Shown: piece after piece, positions 1 through 8,761 of the stretch
Position numbering within the stretch: the stretch's first letter is position 1
Layout: each line of letters opens with the position of its first letter
Position numbers and translations under genes: made by a program
NCBI RefSeq assembly: GCF_002217925.1
Contig: NZ_BCMF01000002.1
Coordinates: 234,329 to 298,328 of the forward strand
Length of the DNA: 64,000 nt
Reading direction: 5' to 3'
Source of the DNA: Secundilactobacillus mixtipabuli
Lineage (GTDB): Bacteria; Bacillota; Bacilli; Lactobacillales; Lactobacillaceae
The notes under the pieces: generated by a model
Databases searched by the model: none
The model's input: the letters and a program-made list of their open reading frames with translations, nothing else
Told to the model about the DNA's origin: nothing

Positions 1-1
1 T

Positions 2-103
2 CAAAAGAAAATTGAAGATCTCGGTTATAAAGTTCTCGTAGTTGATACTTCTGAATTCCGTAAAATTGATGGCGGTTTAAGTTGCTTATCATTACGTTTC
101 TAG
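2..103 (+). CDS. C-terminal end of a dimethylargininase / amidinotransferase-family protein (partial)
   Basis: Only the last 33 codons lie in the window; the 5' end is cut by the window edge. The peptide ends in DGGLSCLSLRF, the typical C-terminus of the guanidino-group hydrolase fold (dimethylarginine dimethylaminohydrolase, arginine deiminase relatives), in which the cysteine of the GGLSC segment is the catalytic nucleophile. The family hydrolyses guanidino groups, for example dimethylarginine to citrulline. A hairpin terminator follows, and then a basic amino acid type permease, which fits arginine or citrulline metabolism. The exact substrate cannot be told from this fragment. Confidence 0.7.
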   Translation, partial: QKKIEDLGYKVLVVDTSEFRKIDGGLSCLSLRF

Positions 104-118
104 AAATTAAATTAAAAG

Positions 119-168
119 ATGAGGAACGTTGATAGATAATTTGTTTGTCTACACAGTTCCTCATTTTT
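119..168 (+). terminator. Rho-independent terminator between the partial gene and the permease
   Basis: Inverted repeat ATGAGGAAC (119-127) and GTTCCTCAT (155-163) followed by a T-rich tract. The loop is long (27 nt). The tract runs almost directly into the A-rich, GAGG-containing ribosome binding site of the permease at 194. Confidence 0.65.
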
Positions 169-193
169 GTTTAAAAAAAAGAGGGTGAAATCT

Positions 194-1612
194 TTGGAAA
201 GCTCAGAAAATAAGATTGGCTTATTCCCGCTTGTCGGTATTATTATTGGTGCAATTGTTGGTGCTGGTATCTTCAACTTGATGAAAGAAATGGCTAGTAC
301 TGCTTCAGTAGGTGTTACCATCATCGGTTGGATCATTGCTGGTACAGGAATGGGATCATTAGCACTTTGCATGGAAAGTCTAAATTCCAAACGTCCTGAT
401 TTAAATGCTGGAATATTCAGTTATGCACAGGAAGGCTTCGGCGATTACATCGGGTTTAATTCAATTTGGGGATACTGGGTTTCTGTTATCATCGGTAATG
501 TTGCCTTTGGGACACTCCTTTTTAGTGCACTAGGCTACTTCTTTCCTGTTTTTGGTAACGGTCAAAATATTGCTTCAATTATTGGCGCTTCAATTATGCT
601 ATGGGTTTTACATTTCATGATAATCAGAGGTCTAGACAAGGCTGCCCTATTAAACGCAGTCGTAATGGTAGCTAAACTGGTACCAATTTCCATTTTTATT
701 ATTTGTATCATCGCTGGCTTTAATAAACAAATCTTTTTCCATGATTTCTGGGGAACTTTAGCATCTAACGGTCAAGCTAGTGGCAGTATCATGACACAAT
801 TAAAAGGTACTGTGCTGGCCACCGTATGGGTATTTATTGGCGTTGAAGGAGCCGTCGTATTTTCTGGACGTGCTAAAAAACGGAGTGATGTTGGAAAAGC
901 CACCATTCTTGGATTTGGAGCCGTTGCATTAATTTATGCAGCAGTAACCGTTCTTTCATTCGGTGTAATGACACAGGATCAACTTCGCCACTTGCCGAAC
1001 CCTGCTATGGCTTACGTCCTTGAACACGTGATTGGGAAACCAGGTGCCATCCTTGTCAATTTAGGCGTCATTATCGCTATTTTTGGCGCCTGGATTGCGA
1101 ATACTCTACTCGCTGAAGAAGTCGCCTACCAAGCAAGCTTAAAGCAACTATTCCCAAAGGTTTTTAAGAAAGAAAACAAACATGATATGCCAGTAAATTC
1201 AACATTTATAACCAATTTAATTGTCCAAGTACTATTACTAAGCTTTTTAGTAACTGACCAAGCATACTCATTATTATCCAAATTATCGTCTGCAACCATT
1301 TTGTTACCCTACACATGTGTTGCTCTATACCAGTTAAAGGTAGATTTTCAAACTAAGGAAAGTCCACTATCAAAAAATGTTATTGTCGGCGTAATTGCCA
1401 CTTTATATATGTTCTGGCTGATATACGCTTCAGGTATCATGTACATTGTACTAACAATTTTGTCGCTCGTTCCAGGTACCATTATGTACGCCTATGTGAG
1501 AAAGAAATATAAGCATAAAGTATTTAATAAATATGAAATTGTAATCTTCGTCATATTTTTAATTATGTTTGCTTATGGTGTTTGGCAACTACCAACCATC
1601 ATCAAAATGTGA
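194..1612 (+). CDS. APC-superfamily basic amino acid permease/antiporter (ArcD-like)
   Basis: Polytopic membrane protein of 472 residues with about 12 hydrophobic segments. The N-terminal segment contains the APC signature GAIVGAGIF. The pattern GNVAFGTLL, the GVEGAVVFSGRA block and WIANTLLAEE match the arginine/ornithine antiporter branch of APC carriers as I know it. I chose the TTG at 194 because GAGG sits at 181-184, about 9 nt upstream; an upstream in-frame TTG at 167 has no ribosome binding site. The preceding gene is of the guanidino-hydrolase family, so arginine/ornithine or arginine/citrulline exchange is plausible. The substrate is inferred. Confidence 0.8.
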   Translation: MESSENKIGLFPLVGIIIGAIVGAGIFNLMKEMASTASVGVTIIGWIIAGTGMGSLALCMESLNSKRPDLNAGIFSYAQEGFGDYIGFNSIWGYWVSVIIGNVAFGTLLFSALGYFFPVFGNGQNIASIIGASIMLWVLHFMIIRGLDKAALLNAVVMVAKLVPISIFIICIIAGFNKQIFFHDFWGTLASNGQASGSIMTQLKGTVLATVWVFIGVEGAVVFSGRAKKRSDVGKATILGFGAVALIYAAVTVLSFGVMTQDQLRHLPNPAMAYVLEHVIGKPGAILVNLGVIIAIFGAWIANTLLAEEVAYQASLKQLFPKVFKKENKHDMPVNSTFITNLIVQVLLLSFLVTDQAYSLLSKLSSATILLPYTCVALYQLKVDFQTKESPLSKNVIVGVIATLYMFWLIYASGIMYIVLTILSLVPGTIMYAYVRKKYKHKVFNKYEIVIFVIFLIMFAYGVWQLPTIIKM

Positions 1613-1695
1613 GCTTTTTAGTGATAGATGAATGGCAAAATACATTTAGAGTTTATCAGGCGAGATTTATTCAAACTGGGCATCACCGCAAAATA

Positions 1696-1723
1696 AGTAT
1701 TGAATAACTGGTTATTCAATACT
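1696..1723. repeat. Near-perfect palindrome in the gap after the permease
   Basis: AGTATTGAATAAC at 1696-1708 is the exact reverse complement of 1711-1723, with only TG between. It lies just before the terminator. It could be an extended stem of the permease mRNA 3' end or an operator-like site; nothing next to it decides. The rest of the 1613-1943 gap shows no gene. Confidence 0.5.
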
Positions 1724-1729
1724 AAATAA

Positions 1730-1756
1730 ATCAGTTATTAGATAACTGATTTTTTT
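1730..1756 (+). terminator. Terminator of the permease gene
   Basis: Stem ATCAGTTAT (1730-1738) and ATAACTGAT (1742-1750), 3-nt loop, followed by a run of T. Confidence 0.75.
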
Positions 1757-1943
1757 AATATAACATATTTCACGATCGATCATTATCAATTAATTTCTTA
1801 GCAAAATCATCTAAATCAACGAATTTATAAAATTTTTTTGGCTCTTCTACTAGTCAACAGAGAATGCTCCGAAAAAAGTTGCATGTAATTTTGTATGTAT
1901 CGCCTTAAATTCAATCTAATTCATTCAAATATCAAAACTTATA

Positions 1944-1974
1944 GCAAAAGAGCCAACCCTCTCGGATTGGCTCT
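1944..1974 (-). terminator. Terminator of tRNA-Gly
   Basis: Stem AGAGCCAA / TTGGCTCT with a U-tract on the minus strand, about 22 nt downstream of the tRNA 3' end. Confidence 0.65.
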
Positions 1975-1995
1975 ACATCAACGTTTATAATCTTA

Positions 1996-2066
1996 AGCGG
2001 GTAACGGGAATCGGACCCGCGACTCAAGCTTGGGAAGCTTGAATTTTACCACTAAACTATACCCGC
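1996..2066 (-). tRNA. tRNA-Gly (anticodon CCC)
   Basis: Full cloverleaf on the minus strand: acceptor GCGGGTA/TACCCGC, anticodon stem CAAGC/GCTTG with loop TTCCCAA, T-arm GGTCCGATTCC. Discriminator is T, as usual for bacterial tRNA-Gly. CCA is not encoded. The anticodon reads GGG codons. Confidence 0.9.
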
Positions 2067-2159
2067 ATAACAGTAACTATACTATCATATTATGCTTATT
2101 CTGTCAGCACGAAAATGCATAAAAATAGGCTTTTCTGAAATAGTTAGCTGTTATTTTCA

Positions 2160-2375
2160 TTATTTAGCTTCAGCTTTTGCTGGTTCAGCATCGTCTTTTC
2201 GGACGATTGCACGGTTGTTAAGTTCACCAACCAAAATTCGGTCTTCATCATGATAACTTAAAATGTGAATTAATACCGAGTTTTCATAAACCTTCTCGAT
2301 TTCCCCTTCAAAGTCATGTTCAAAAGAGCCAAACTTTTTACCCTTTACATAGTCGCCAACTTGATGTTCTGCCAT
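2160..2375 (-). CDS. Small DUF2187-type protein
   Basis: 71 residues, starting MAEHQVGDYVKGKKFG after a GGAGGG ribosome binding site about 10 nt upstream of the ATG at 2375. The central part is a small beta-rich KOW/SH3-like unit (G(D/E)IEKVYENSVLIHI ... HDEDR) followed by NNRAIVRKDD and a charged Ala/Lys/Glu tail. This pattern fits the DUF2187 family of Firmicutes, function unknown. Monocistronic, between tRNA-Gly and a divergent membrane gene. Family assignment is by pattern memory. Confidence 0.6.
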   Translation of the reverse strand: MAEHQVGDYVKGKKFGSFEHDFEGEIEKVYENSVLIHILSYHDEDRILVGELNNRAIVRKDDAEPAKAEAK

Positions 2376-2600
2376 TGGGTTATTCCCTCCACTTCGCATG
2401 ATGAAAAAGATAATAACAAATTTCCCCTGGAAATACAAGCCCCACTTTCATAATTCACGCCTTTTCCGTAAACTTAACGTTGAATTAAGAATTTAAATTG
2501 AAAATGAGTTTCAGACACCTTCGTGGTAGACTTAAGATAACAGTAATTCGCGGGATCTACTAGAAATATGCAACATATTTTAATCGAGGATGTGACGTGT

Positions 2601-2948
2601 ATGTGGTTAACCATTTACTTCATCAGTTTAATCTTACTTATTCCAATCACCGCTATTGGCTTGAATCGAACTTCTGAAAAAAGGATTTCTCAATGGTTAA
2701 TTATTGACCGTTTCGTTTATCTACTCATGGCATGTGCAACCGTTGTCTTGATGATCCGAACGTTTAGCCACGCGCCCCTATTGGTCTCTTGCAAGGGCTT
2801 ATTAGCAGTCAGTGTCGTCGTATTGATTGAAGTTGCCTTTGGTCGCAAACAGGAGCACAACCTTTCCATTGCTTGGACAATCATCATCAGTCTGGCAATT
2901 TTACTCACGGCAACGGTTGGCATCGTCACAACTCTAAACTCAATTTAA
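2601..2948 (+). CDS. YisL/DUF1516-type small membrane protein
   Basis: 115 residues with four hydrophobic segments (about 2-22, 35-55, 63-80, 90-112). Order and spacing, with a charged R-FVYLLM segment in the second helix and LLAVSVVVLIEV in the third, resemble DUF1516 (YisL of B. subtilis), a family of unknown function. I place the start at ATG 2601 because GAGG lies at 2586-2589; an ATG at 2568 is in frame but has no ribosome binding site. A hairpin terminator follows the stop closely. Confidence 0.6.
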   Translation: MWLTIYFISLILLIPITAIGLNRTSEKRISQWLIIDRFVYLLMACATVVLMIRTFSHAPLLVSCKGLLAVSVVVLIEVAFGRKQEHNLSIAWTIIISLAILLTATVGIVTTLNSI

Positions 2949-2955
2949 AATAACA

Positions 2956-3001
2956 AAAAGATTAGCCTGTTTCCCTTATGGAAAGCAGCCTAATCTTTTA
3001 A
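2956..3001. terminator. Bidirectional terminator between convergent genes
   Basis: AAAAGATTAG (2957-2966) pairs with CTAATCTTTT (2990-2999), with an inner paired region; A and T runs on both sides serve the membrane gene on the plus strand and racD on the minus strand. Confidence 0.75.
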
Positions 3002-3002
3002 T

Positions 3003-3716
3003 TTACGCTCTTTTTTGTGTCTTCAATGCCAGCTCTAACGAACGGTCAACTAGAATCGATTGACTGTCGATCACTGGCTTATCCGTCACCGGTTCACGAT
3101 CTTGTGCTAAGGACAACTCAGTGCAGCCAAGCACTAAAGCATCGCAATGAGTTTCATCAAACATCTGCTGAACCAAGCCGTGATACAGCTGGCGGTCAAC
3201 TTGATTATTATCCTTAATGCAGTCATAAATCAGCTTATTGGTCTGTTCCTGAACGGACTGGCTGGGTGCCAGGAATTCATATCCTGCAGCCATAATCTCA
3301 TGATCATAGATATGGTCAAAAATCGTTCCTTCAGTAGCGATTAAGCCAATCCGATGCGCTTGCGGATACTTCTTACCAATCTCCTTTACAGCCTCACGAG
3401 GCATGTGGAGAATGGGAATCTCGGTTGCTGCCTGCATCTCATCGTAGAAGTAATGAGCTGTGTTACATGGTAAGGCAAAGAAATCCGGTTTTAACTGACT
3501 CTGAGCCTTAATATCATTTACCAGTGGAACCAACGGATTGGGCTTACTGTGATCCTTAATGTAACTCGTGCGGTCGGGCACGGTTGCATGATTGACCAGA
3601 ATATAGTTCAAGTAGTCCTGATCCTTGTTCGCTGGTGTACGTTCATTTAACTGATGAATATAAGTTTCGGTGGCTTCAGTACCCATACCGCCAATTATCG
3701 TAAAGAAGTGTTCCAT
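3003..3716 (-). CDS. racD: Aspartate racemase (Asp/Glu racemase family)
   Basis: 237 residues, PLP-independent racemase fold. Two catalytic cysteines sit in the expected contexts: C84 in ALPCNTAHYF and C198 in LVLGCTELSL. The N-terminus IIGGMGTEATETY is typical of the aspartate racemase branch. It converts L-Asp to D-Asp. It is the last gene of murE-aslA-racD, 6 nt after aslA, so D-Asp for the peptidoglycan cross-bridge is the obvious use (inference from the known pairing of racemase and aspartate ligase in Lactococcus and Enterococcus). Confidence 0.85.
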   Translation of the reverse strand: MEHFFTIIGGMGTEATETYIHQLNERTPANKDQDYLNYILVNHATVPDRTSYIKDHSKPNPLVPLVNDIKAQSQLKPDFFALPCNTAHYFYDEMQAATEIPILHMPREAVKEIGKKYPQAHRIGLIATEGTIFDHIYDHEIMAAGYEFLAPSQSVQEQTNKLIYDCIKDNNQVDRQLYHGLVQQMFDETHCDALVLGCTELSLAQDREPVTDKPVIDSQSILVDRSLELALKTQKRA

Positions 3717-3722
3717 AACAAA

Positions 3723-4976
3723 TCACCCTTTGTTTTCAGCAAAATAACGGTCAAAGTTCTTTGAATAATTATGATTCATCCATTTGATCAAAGCCCAGCG
3801 CTTTAAGTTCATATCGTGTGAATAGTGATAAGTGGTGCCGTAACGGCCAGCATTGATCAAGTCCAGTGCTCGATCCTTATCAGCGTTTTCACGCGCATAT
3901 TTCTTGAAGACTTTAGCTGGCACACCTAACCAAAGTGCATGCTTACTTTCGTCTTTATTCCCATAAACAGTTGGTTGATCGACCAAGTCCTGTTTAACAT
4001 AATCCTTCACTACCCAATCAGCTAAATTATAGCCATTCAGCGTGACGAAGAAACTGCTACGGCCCTGGCGAAGGTTAATTTCAAATAACTTAAACGTATC
4101 GTCACGGACGTCATACTTCATATCAAAGTTGGCGTAACCGGTAAAGTCGATCTTTTCCAAGAAGTCTTGAATCTGTTTGTAGATGGCTTCATTGTACTCT
4201 GGCAAAATAGCGACGTAGTTACCAATGGCTGAAGGTGCTGGATCTTCTAACAATGGATGGCCCAAGCACATCATTTTGACGTGGTGATGCTGGTCAACGT
4301 ACGCGTTTAATACCCGCATGTTGCTGTCGTCTCCAGGAATGAAATCTTGGAGAATGAAGTCGGATTTATAACCATTGGCATAAGCAGCGTCCAATACTTT
4401 ATCAAACTCTTCACGGGATTGAATCCGAAAGGCCTTTTTACGGCCTTCAAAGTGCACGTCTAACCACTCAACACTGTTCGTTGGCTTCAGAGCAACTGGG
4501 TAGTCAAATGGCTGTTCCACAACAGTTTGACTATCATGTTCTGCCTTTGAAATCGTCCGGGTCTTAGGATATGGCAAATGATATTTATCGCACACACCAT
4601 AAAAGCGTTCCTTGTTATTTAACGTCTTCAGCAAATCATAATCAATATACGGACAAACGAATACGTCAGACAACTCATCCTTATGCTTGGCAATTAGCTC
4701 AGCATAACCATCGCCGCAACCAATCAAAATAACGGGTTCCTGATGATCGCGATACCGTTCCTTGATTTTCCGCATCGAATCGATCCAAACAGGATCTTCA
4801 GAAAAGCCGGGAATCAGTTCCAAATCAACGATTTTAGTAAATCGAGTTGGCGCTAATTGAATGGAAGCAAAAGCCTTCACTGGTTGGTGGTAAAGTTCGT
4901 AAAATGAACGAGCCATGCCGTAAACGTTAAAGTCACTTCCCAATAAAATTGGGGTAAATTCTGGTGTTTGTTGCAT
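3723..4976 (-). CDS. aslA: ATP-grasp ligase, probable D-aspartate ligase for the peptidoglycan cross-bridge
   Basis: 417 residues. The ATP-grasp region spans about residues 110-340, with FDYPVALKPTNS as the lysine-containing nucleotide-binding strand and FKLFEINLRQGRSS carrying the metal-binding Glu/Asn pair. The position between murE (4-nt gap) and the aspartate racemase matches the aslA/racD pair that adds D-Asp to the Lys side chain of UDP-MurNAc-pentapeptide. I chose ATG 4976, right after the murE stop with GGAGG about 12 nt upstream; longer in-frame starts would overlap murE. Some databases would call it only carboxylate-amine ligase. Confidence 0.8.
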   Translation of the reverse strand: MQQTPEFTPILLGSDFNVYGMARSFYELYHQPVKAFASIQLAPTRFTKIVDLELIPGFSEDPVWIDSMRKIKERYRDHQEPVILIGCGDGYAELIAKHKDELSDVFVCPYIDYDLLKTLNNKERFYGVCDKYHLPYPKTRTISKAEHDSQTVVEQPFDYPVALKPTNSVEWLDVHFEGRKKAFRIQSREEFDKVLDAAYANGYKSDFILQDFIPGDDSNMRVLNAYVDQHHHVKMMCLGHPLLEDPAPSAIGNYVAILPEYNEAIYKQIQDFLEKIDFTGYANFDMKYDVRDDTFKLFEINLRQGRSSFFVTLNGYNLADWVVKDYVKQDLVDQPTVYGNKDESKHALWLGVPAKVFKKYARENADKDRALDLINAGRYGTTYHYSHDMNLKRWALIKWMNHNYSKNFDRYFAENKG

Positions 4977-4980
4977 CTTC

Positions 4981-6516
4981 TTAGAGTTCCTCCACAGCAT
5001 TTTTTGCAATTGTGATATCGGTTGGATATGGCGTGTTGACACCATTCACTTTCTGGAAGGCATCTTCACCCTTCCCAGCAAGTACCACGATATCGTTTTT
5101 TGTACTCATCTTAATGGCCGTTTCAATTGCTGTTTTGCGGTCCATGATGTACTGTACTTTGACCCGCTGGTGGTCGATGTGCTGATCAATTTCTTCAGCG
5201 ATTTTCTTTGGATCTTCATAAGCTGGATCATCCGTGGTTAAAATTGCCACGTCGGCTTCCTCGCTAAGTGCTTTACCAAAGCCTTCACGACGAGAAACAC
5301 CTTTATTGCCAGTACTACCGATCACAACGATCACTCGGCCAGCCCCAGTTTGCACCCGCAAAAAACTTAGCAGCGCTTTTAGGCTGCCATAGTTATGAGC
5401 GTAATCAATGTAAATGGTGCCATGGTTTTCACTCGTCACCATTTCCATTCGACCCGGTACATGCACGTCGGTCAACGCAGCTTTTGCAGCTTCATAACTA
5501 GCACCAGAAAGCGCGCCAGCAATAATTGAACTCGTGGCGTTGCTTTCGTTAAAGTCGCCGGGAACGTGTAATTCATAGCTGCCATCAATGGCTAATTGCT
5601 TCGCTTTTTCAGAAACAGCAGTCACTTGGAACACACTTTGATGCAACGTTTCATTGGTGTTCTTGAAAGACACATCCAGTTTCAATGGCATTTCTAGAGT
5701 AGCGCCTTCCCGCGCGTAAAGGTAAATGTTTTCGGGCTGGGTCGTCGTCTTTGCCGCGTAGTAAATATCCGCCAAATGCTTCGTTTCCGCGTTAATAATG
5801 CAGATGTCTGAATTAACTAATAATTGTTCCTTGCAGTGCAAATAGTCCGCAAAGGTTGGGTGTTCGTTTTCACCAATGTGATCCGGCGAAATGTTCAGAA
5901 AAATACCAACGTTATACTTCAAACCATATACACGGTTCTTCTTATAGGCTTGAGAAGACACTTCCATGACCAAATGCGTCATCCCATTATCAACCGCCTG
6001 TCTCATATCATGAAAGAGATCCAGTGATTCAGGTGTCGTCAAATCCGACTTAAACCGGTCCTTTGGCGCGTTACCCACGATTCGATCAATGGTAGAAAAC
6101 AGGGCCACTCGATCATGCGTATGCTTTTTCTCGATACCGTAAGTAAAGTATGCCGAGGTGGTCTTTCCTTTGGTCCCAGTAAAGGCAATTACAAAGAGGT
6201 CGTTTTGAGGATAACCATAAAAGGCAGCGCCCAGCAATGACATGGCTTTTTGAATGTTGGTCACAATAATGCTGGTCAGGCCTTCGCCTTCATCATAGGT
6301 TTCCTCAGATACATAAGCGGTAGCACCGGCCTTTTTGGCTGCCGTCAAATAAGCCGGTTTAAAATTGCCCTTGCAGAAAAACAACGTATCCGTTTTAACG
6401 GTTTTTGAATTATAGTCAACGTGCTGAAATTTCTGATGCGTATCAGCAGGTGTGACTACTTTTAATAAATGATGTTCGTCTAATAAAGTCACCACTTGGG
6501 TTATATCAAGTGACAT
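4981..6516 (-). CDS. murE: UDP-N-acetylmuramoyl-L-alanyl-D-glutamate--lysine ligase
   Basis: 511 residues, Mur ligase. The ATP-binding loop is FTGTKGKTTSAYF; the central domain has EVSSQAYKKNRVYG and the C-terminal domain VIGSTGNKGVSRREGF. The motif that selects the third amino acid reads DDPA at about 429-432; meso-DAP enzymes have DNPR there, so the Ala points to L-Lys. It adds L-Lys to UDP-MurNAc-L-Ala-D-Glu in the cytoplasm. First gene of murE-aslA-racD; GGAG lies about 10 nt before the ATG. Confidence 0.9.
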   Translation of the reverse strand: MSLDITQVVTLLDEHHLLKVVTPADTHQKFQHVDYNSKTVKTDTLFFCKGNFKPAYLTAAKKAGATAYVSEETYDEGEGLTSIIVTNIQKAMSLLGAAFYGYPQNDLFVIAFTGTKGKTTSAYFTYGIEKKHTHDRVALFSTIDRIVGNAPKDRFKSDLTTPESLDLFHDMRQAVDNGMTHLVMEVSSQAYKKNRVYGLKYNVGIFLNISPDHIGENEHPTFADYLHCKEQLLVNSDICIINAETKHLADIYYAAKTTTQPENIYLYAREGATLEMPLKLDVSFKNTNETLHQSVFQVTAVSEKAKQLAIDGSYELHVPGDFNESNATSSIIAGALSGASYEAAKAALTDVHVPGRMEMVTSENHGTIYIDYAHNYGSLKALLSFLRVQTGAGRVIVVIGSTGNKGVSRREGFGKALSEEADVAILTTDDPAYEDPKKIAEEIDQHIDHQRVKVQYIMDRKTAIETAIKMSTKNDIVVLAGKGEDAFQKVNGVNTPYPTDITIAKNAVEEL

Positions 6517-6571
6517 GGCTTTTCATCTCCAATTAATTGAGGCTTAAATTCTATTATTTCACCATTTTATT

Positions 6572-6601
6572 CAAAAAGAAACCGACATTTCAGCCGGTTT
6601 C
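6572..6601 (-). terminator. Terminator of asnB
   Basis: GAAACCG (6578-6584) pairs with CGGTTTC (6595-6601), followed on the minus strand by five T. It separates asnB from murE, so the murE block needs its own promoter in the 55 nt before its start. Confidence 0.7.
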
Positions 6602-6617
6602 ATATTGAAGTAACAGT

Positions 6618-8522
6618 TTAGTTGGCAACCGGAATCTTATCGATATCCGTCCGACGTACCTTACTGATGGTATCTGCGGAAGTCTCTTCTGGGAAGTAAA
6701 CTTCATACCAGAGAATAAAGGTATAAATGGTAAAGATCTTTTGCATTGATGACTTACCGTTGATGTGTTCTTGAAGAATCTCAAGTAAAGCATCCGTGTT
6801 AAAGAATTTCTTAGCAACGTCAGAGGTAAAGGCCTCTTCGATCCGCTTGCGGTATTTATCTTCCTTGATCCAGCTGGCAATTGGAGATGGGAAGCCCATC
6901 TTTTCCTTCTTGGCCACGCGTTCTGGCAATTCAGCCAATGCGGCAGTCCGAAGGGAAACCTTGGTTTCAGTTCCGCGAATCCGCGTCTTGATCGGCATGG
7001 TAGCTGCAAATTTAGCAACTTCCTTATCAACTAACGGTGTCCGAACCTCAAGTGAGTTACACATACTCATCCGATCAGCTTTATGCAAAATATCGTATGG
7101 CAGCCACGTGTTGATATCAAAATACTGCATCTGAGTCATTTCATCTTTGCCCTTAACATCGTCAAAGATATGCTTGGTGTATTCACCGGCATCACGATTC
7201 AAATCAGGGTTCTTTAAGATCCGTTCGCGATCATGGTAATCAAAGACGTAGTTGACCCGGTAGTAACGTTCGCTAAGTGGCTGTGCACCACGAACTAAGA
7301 ACCGACGGCCGTGGAATCTCGGCAGGTTAACAACCGCTTTGGCTAAACCTTTACGGATAAAGCCAGGAACCGCTTTTTGATAGCGTTCGAATGGCTTGGC
7401 TTCCAAGTAAGTGTTGTAGCCACCAAAGAATTCATCGGCACCTTCACCAGACAGCGCCACCTTCACGTGCTGACGAGTCCCCTTGGACAGGTAGTACAGC
7501 TGCATTGCTGAAGGGTTAGATAACGGTTCATCCATGTAGTACATGATGGTCGGTAAAATATCAAAGTAATCGTCGCCAGTCATCGTTAACGGTGTGTTAG
7601 CCTGATGAATTTCTTTGGCGAATTCAGTCGACCAGCTCAATTCACTGTACTTAGAGTTGTGGAATCCTAATGAGAAGGATTGAATTGGCTTCAGCTTAGC
7701 CGCTTCGTTAAGCACGTAGCTGGAATCGATCCCACTTGACAAGAAGCTACCGACTTCAACGTCGGCGATCATATGAGCGTCAACGGAATCGTCAACGATT
7801 TTACGGATCTTCTTAGCGTCCTCTTCAATCGTTTGGTTCTCATCAATATTGTCATAACTGAACTTGTAGTATTCGTGTGTTTCAGTGTGGCCATCTGCGC
7901 GGTGAATAAAGTAATGGCCGGGCATCAACTTGTAGACGTTCTTAAACATGGTGTCTTTTGAAGGAATGAATTCAAAGCTCAAGTGAATAGCTAACAAATC
8001 TTCGTTAAATTCTTTTTTAAAGTTTGGGTGTTCCAAGAAAGCTTTGATTTCTGAAGCCCACAGGAAAGTTTTGCCATCGTCATAGTAATACAGTGGCTTG
8101 ATACCGAAGTGATCACGGGCACCAAAAACTTCACCGGTCTTAGAATCGTAAATTGCAAAGGCAAACATTCCCCGTAAGTGCTGAAGCAAGTCTGGACCCC
8201 AAGCATCATAGCCGTGGATCAAAACTTCTGAATCAACGTCAGTACGGAATTCGTAACCTAAACCTTGAAGCTCTTTACGAATATCTTGATAGTTATAAAT
8301 TTCACCATTAAAAGTCAAAACTTTGGTTTGATCCTGGTTATACATGGGTTGCTTACCATGCGCAAGGTCAATAATCGATAAGCGACGAAAGCCCATTGAG
8401 ACCTTGTCATCATTAAAGTAAGCTTCATCATCAGGTCCACGATGACGAATACGGTTGGCCATCTTCACGATCGTATCGCTAGGCACATCTGTTTGGTTAA
8501 CGTAACCAACAAATCCACACAT
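6618..8522 (-). CDS. asnB: Glutamine-dependent asparagine synthase (class II amidotransferase)
   Basis: 634 residues. The N-terminal nucleophile is Cys2 (MCGFVGYVNQ), followed by the class II glutaminase domain (RHRGPD, FNGEIYN, about 1-210) and the synthetase domain with the PP-loop SFLSSGIDSSY and LSGEGADEFFGGY. The family amidates Asp or related carboxyl groups using glutamine and ATP. Paralogues in lactic acid bacteria amidate peptidoglycan (mDAP in L. plantarum, cross-bridge D-Asp in Lactococcus). Position upstream of murE-aslA-racD makes D-Asp to D-Asn amidation plausible, but plain asparagine synthesis cannot be excluded. GGGG lies before the ATG. Confidence 0.9.
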   Translation of the reverse strand: MCGFVGYVNQTDVPSDTIVKMANRIRHRGPDDEAYFNDDKVSMGFRRLSIIDLAHGKQPMYNQDQTKVLTFNGEIYNYQDIRKELQGLGYEFRTDVDSEVLIHGYDAWGPDLLQHLRGMFAFAIYDSKTGEVFGARDHFGIKPLYYYDDGKTFLWASEIKAFLEHPNFKKEFNEDLLAIHLSFEFIPSKDTMFKNVYKLMPGHYFIHRADGHTETHEYYKFSYDNIDENQTIEEDAKKIRKIVDDSVDAHMIADVEVGSFLSSGIDSSYVLNEAAKLKPIQSFSLGFHNSKYSELSWSTEFAKEIHQANTPLTMTGDDYFDILPTIMYYMDEPLSNPSAMQLYYLSKGTRQHVKVALSGEGADEFFGGYNTYLEAKPFERYQKAVPGFIRKGLAKAVVNLPRFHGRRFLVRGAQPLSERYYRVNYVFDYHDRERILKNPDLNRDAGEYTKHIFDDVKGKDEMTQMQYFDINTWLPYDILHKADRMSMCNSLEVRTPLVDKEVAKFAATMPIKTRIRGTETKVSLRTAALAELPERVAKKEKMGFPSPIASWIKEDKYRKRIEEAFTSDVAKKFFNTDALLEILQEHINGKSSMQKIFTIYTFILWYEVYFPEETSADTISKVRRTDIDKIPVAN

Positions 8523-8702
8523 GTTGTAATCCCCTTTTTAGCATTTATTTACCGTTTCACGCGACGCATTATTTGCGCCGATATCACGACTTGAACAAAC
8601 AGCGAAAAATATTACAAGACGTGATTTAAAACAATGTTCATTTTATCAAAAAAACCGCTGTAATACTAGGAAACATCGTGGCTTATAAGGTTTTCTTTAA
8701 AC

Positions 8703-8731
8703 TCGCCTCATGAAAGCGTTTGCGGTATAAT
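8703..8731 (+). promoter_or_regulatory. Promoter with overlapping cre-like site
   Basis: Perfect -10 TATAAT at 8726-8731, with TCGCCT 17 nt upstream as a poor -35. ATGAAAGCGTTTGCG at 8710-8724, inside the spacer, resembles the catabolite-responsive element (TGNAANCGNWNNCW) with the last position off. Binding of CcpA there would block polymerase. Site call by eye only. Confidence 0.4.
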
Positions 8732-8761
8732 ATAGATTGAACCATGAAGGGAGTGATTTTA

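Noticed and set aside
6590..7030. 146-codon open frame on the asnB strand in another frame
   Set aside because: Overlaps asnB and its terminator, Arg-rich shadow composition, no family.
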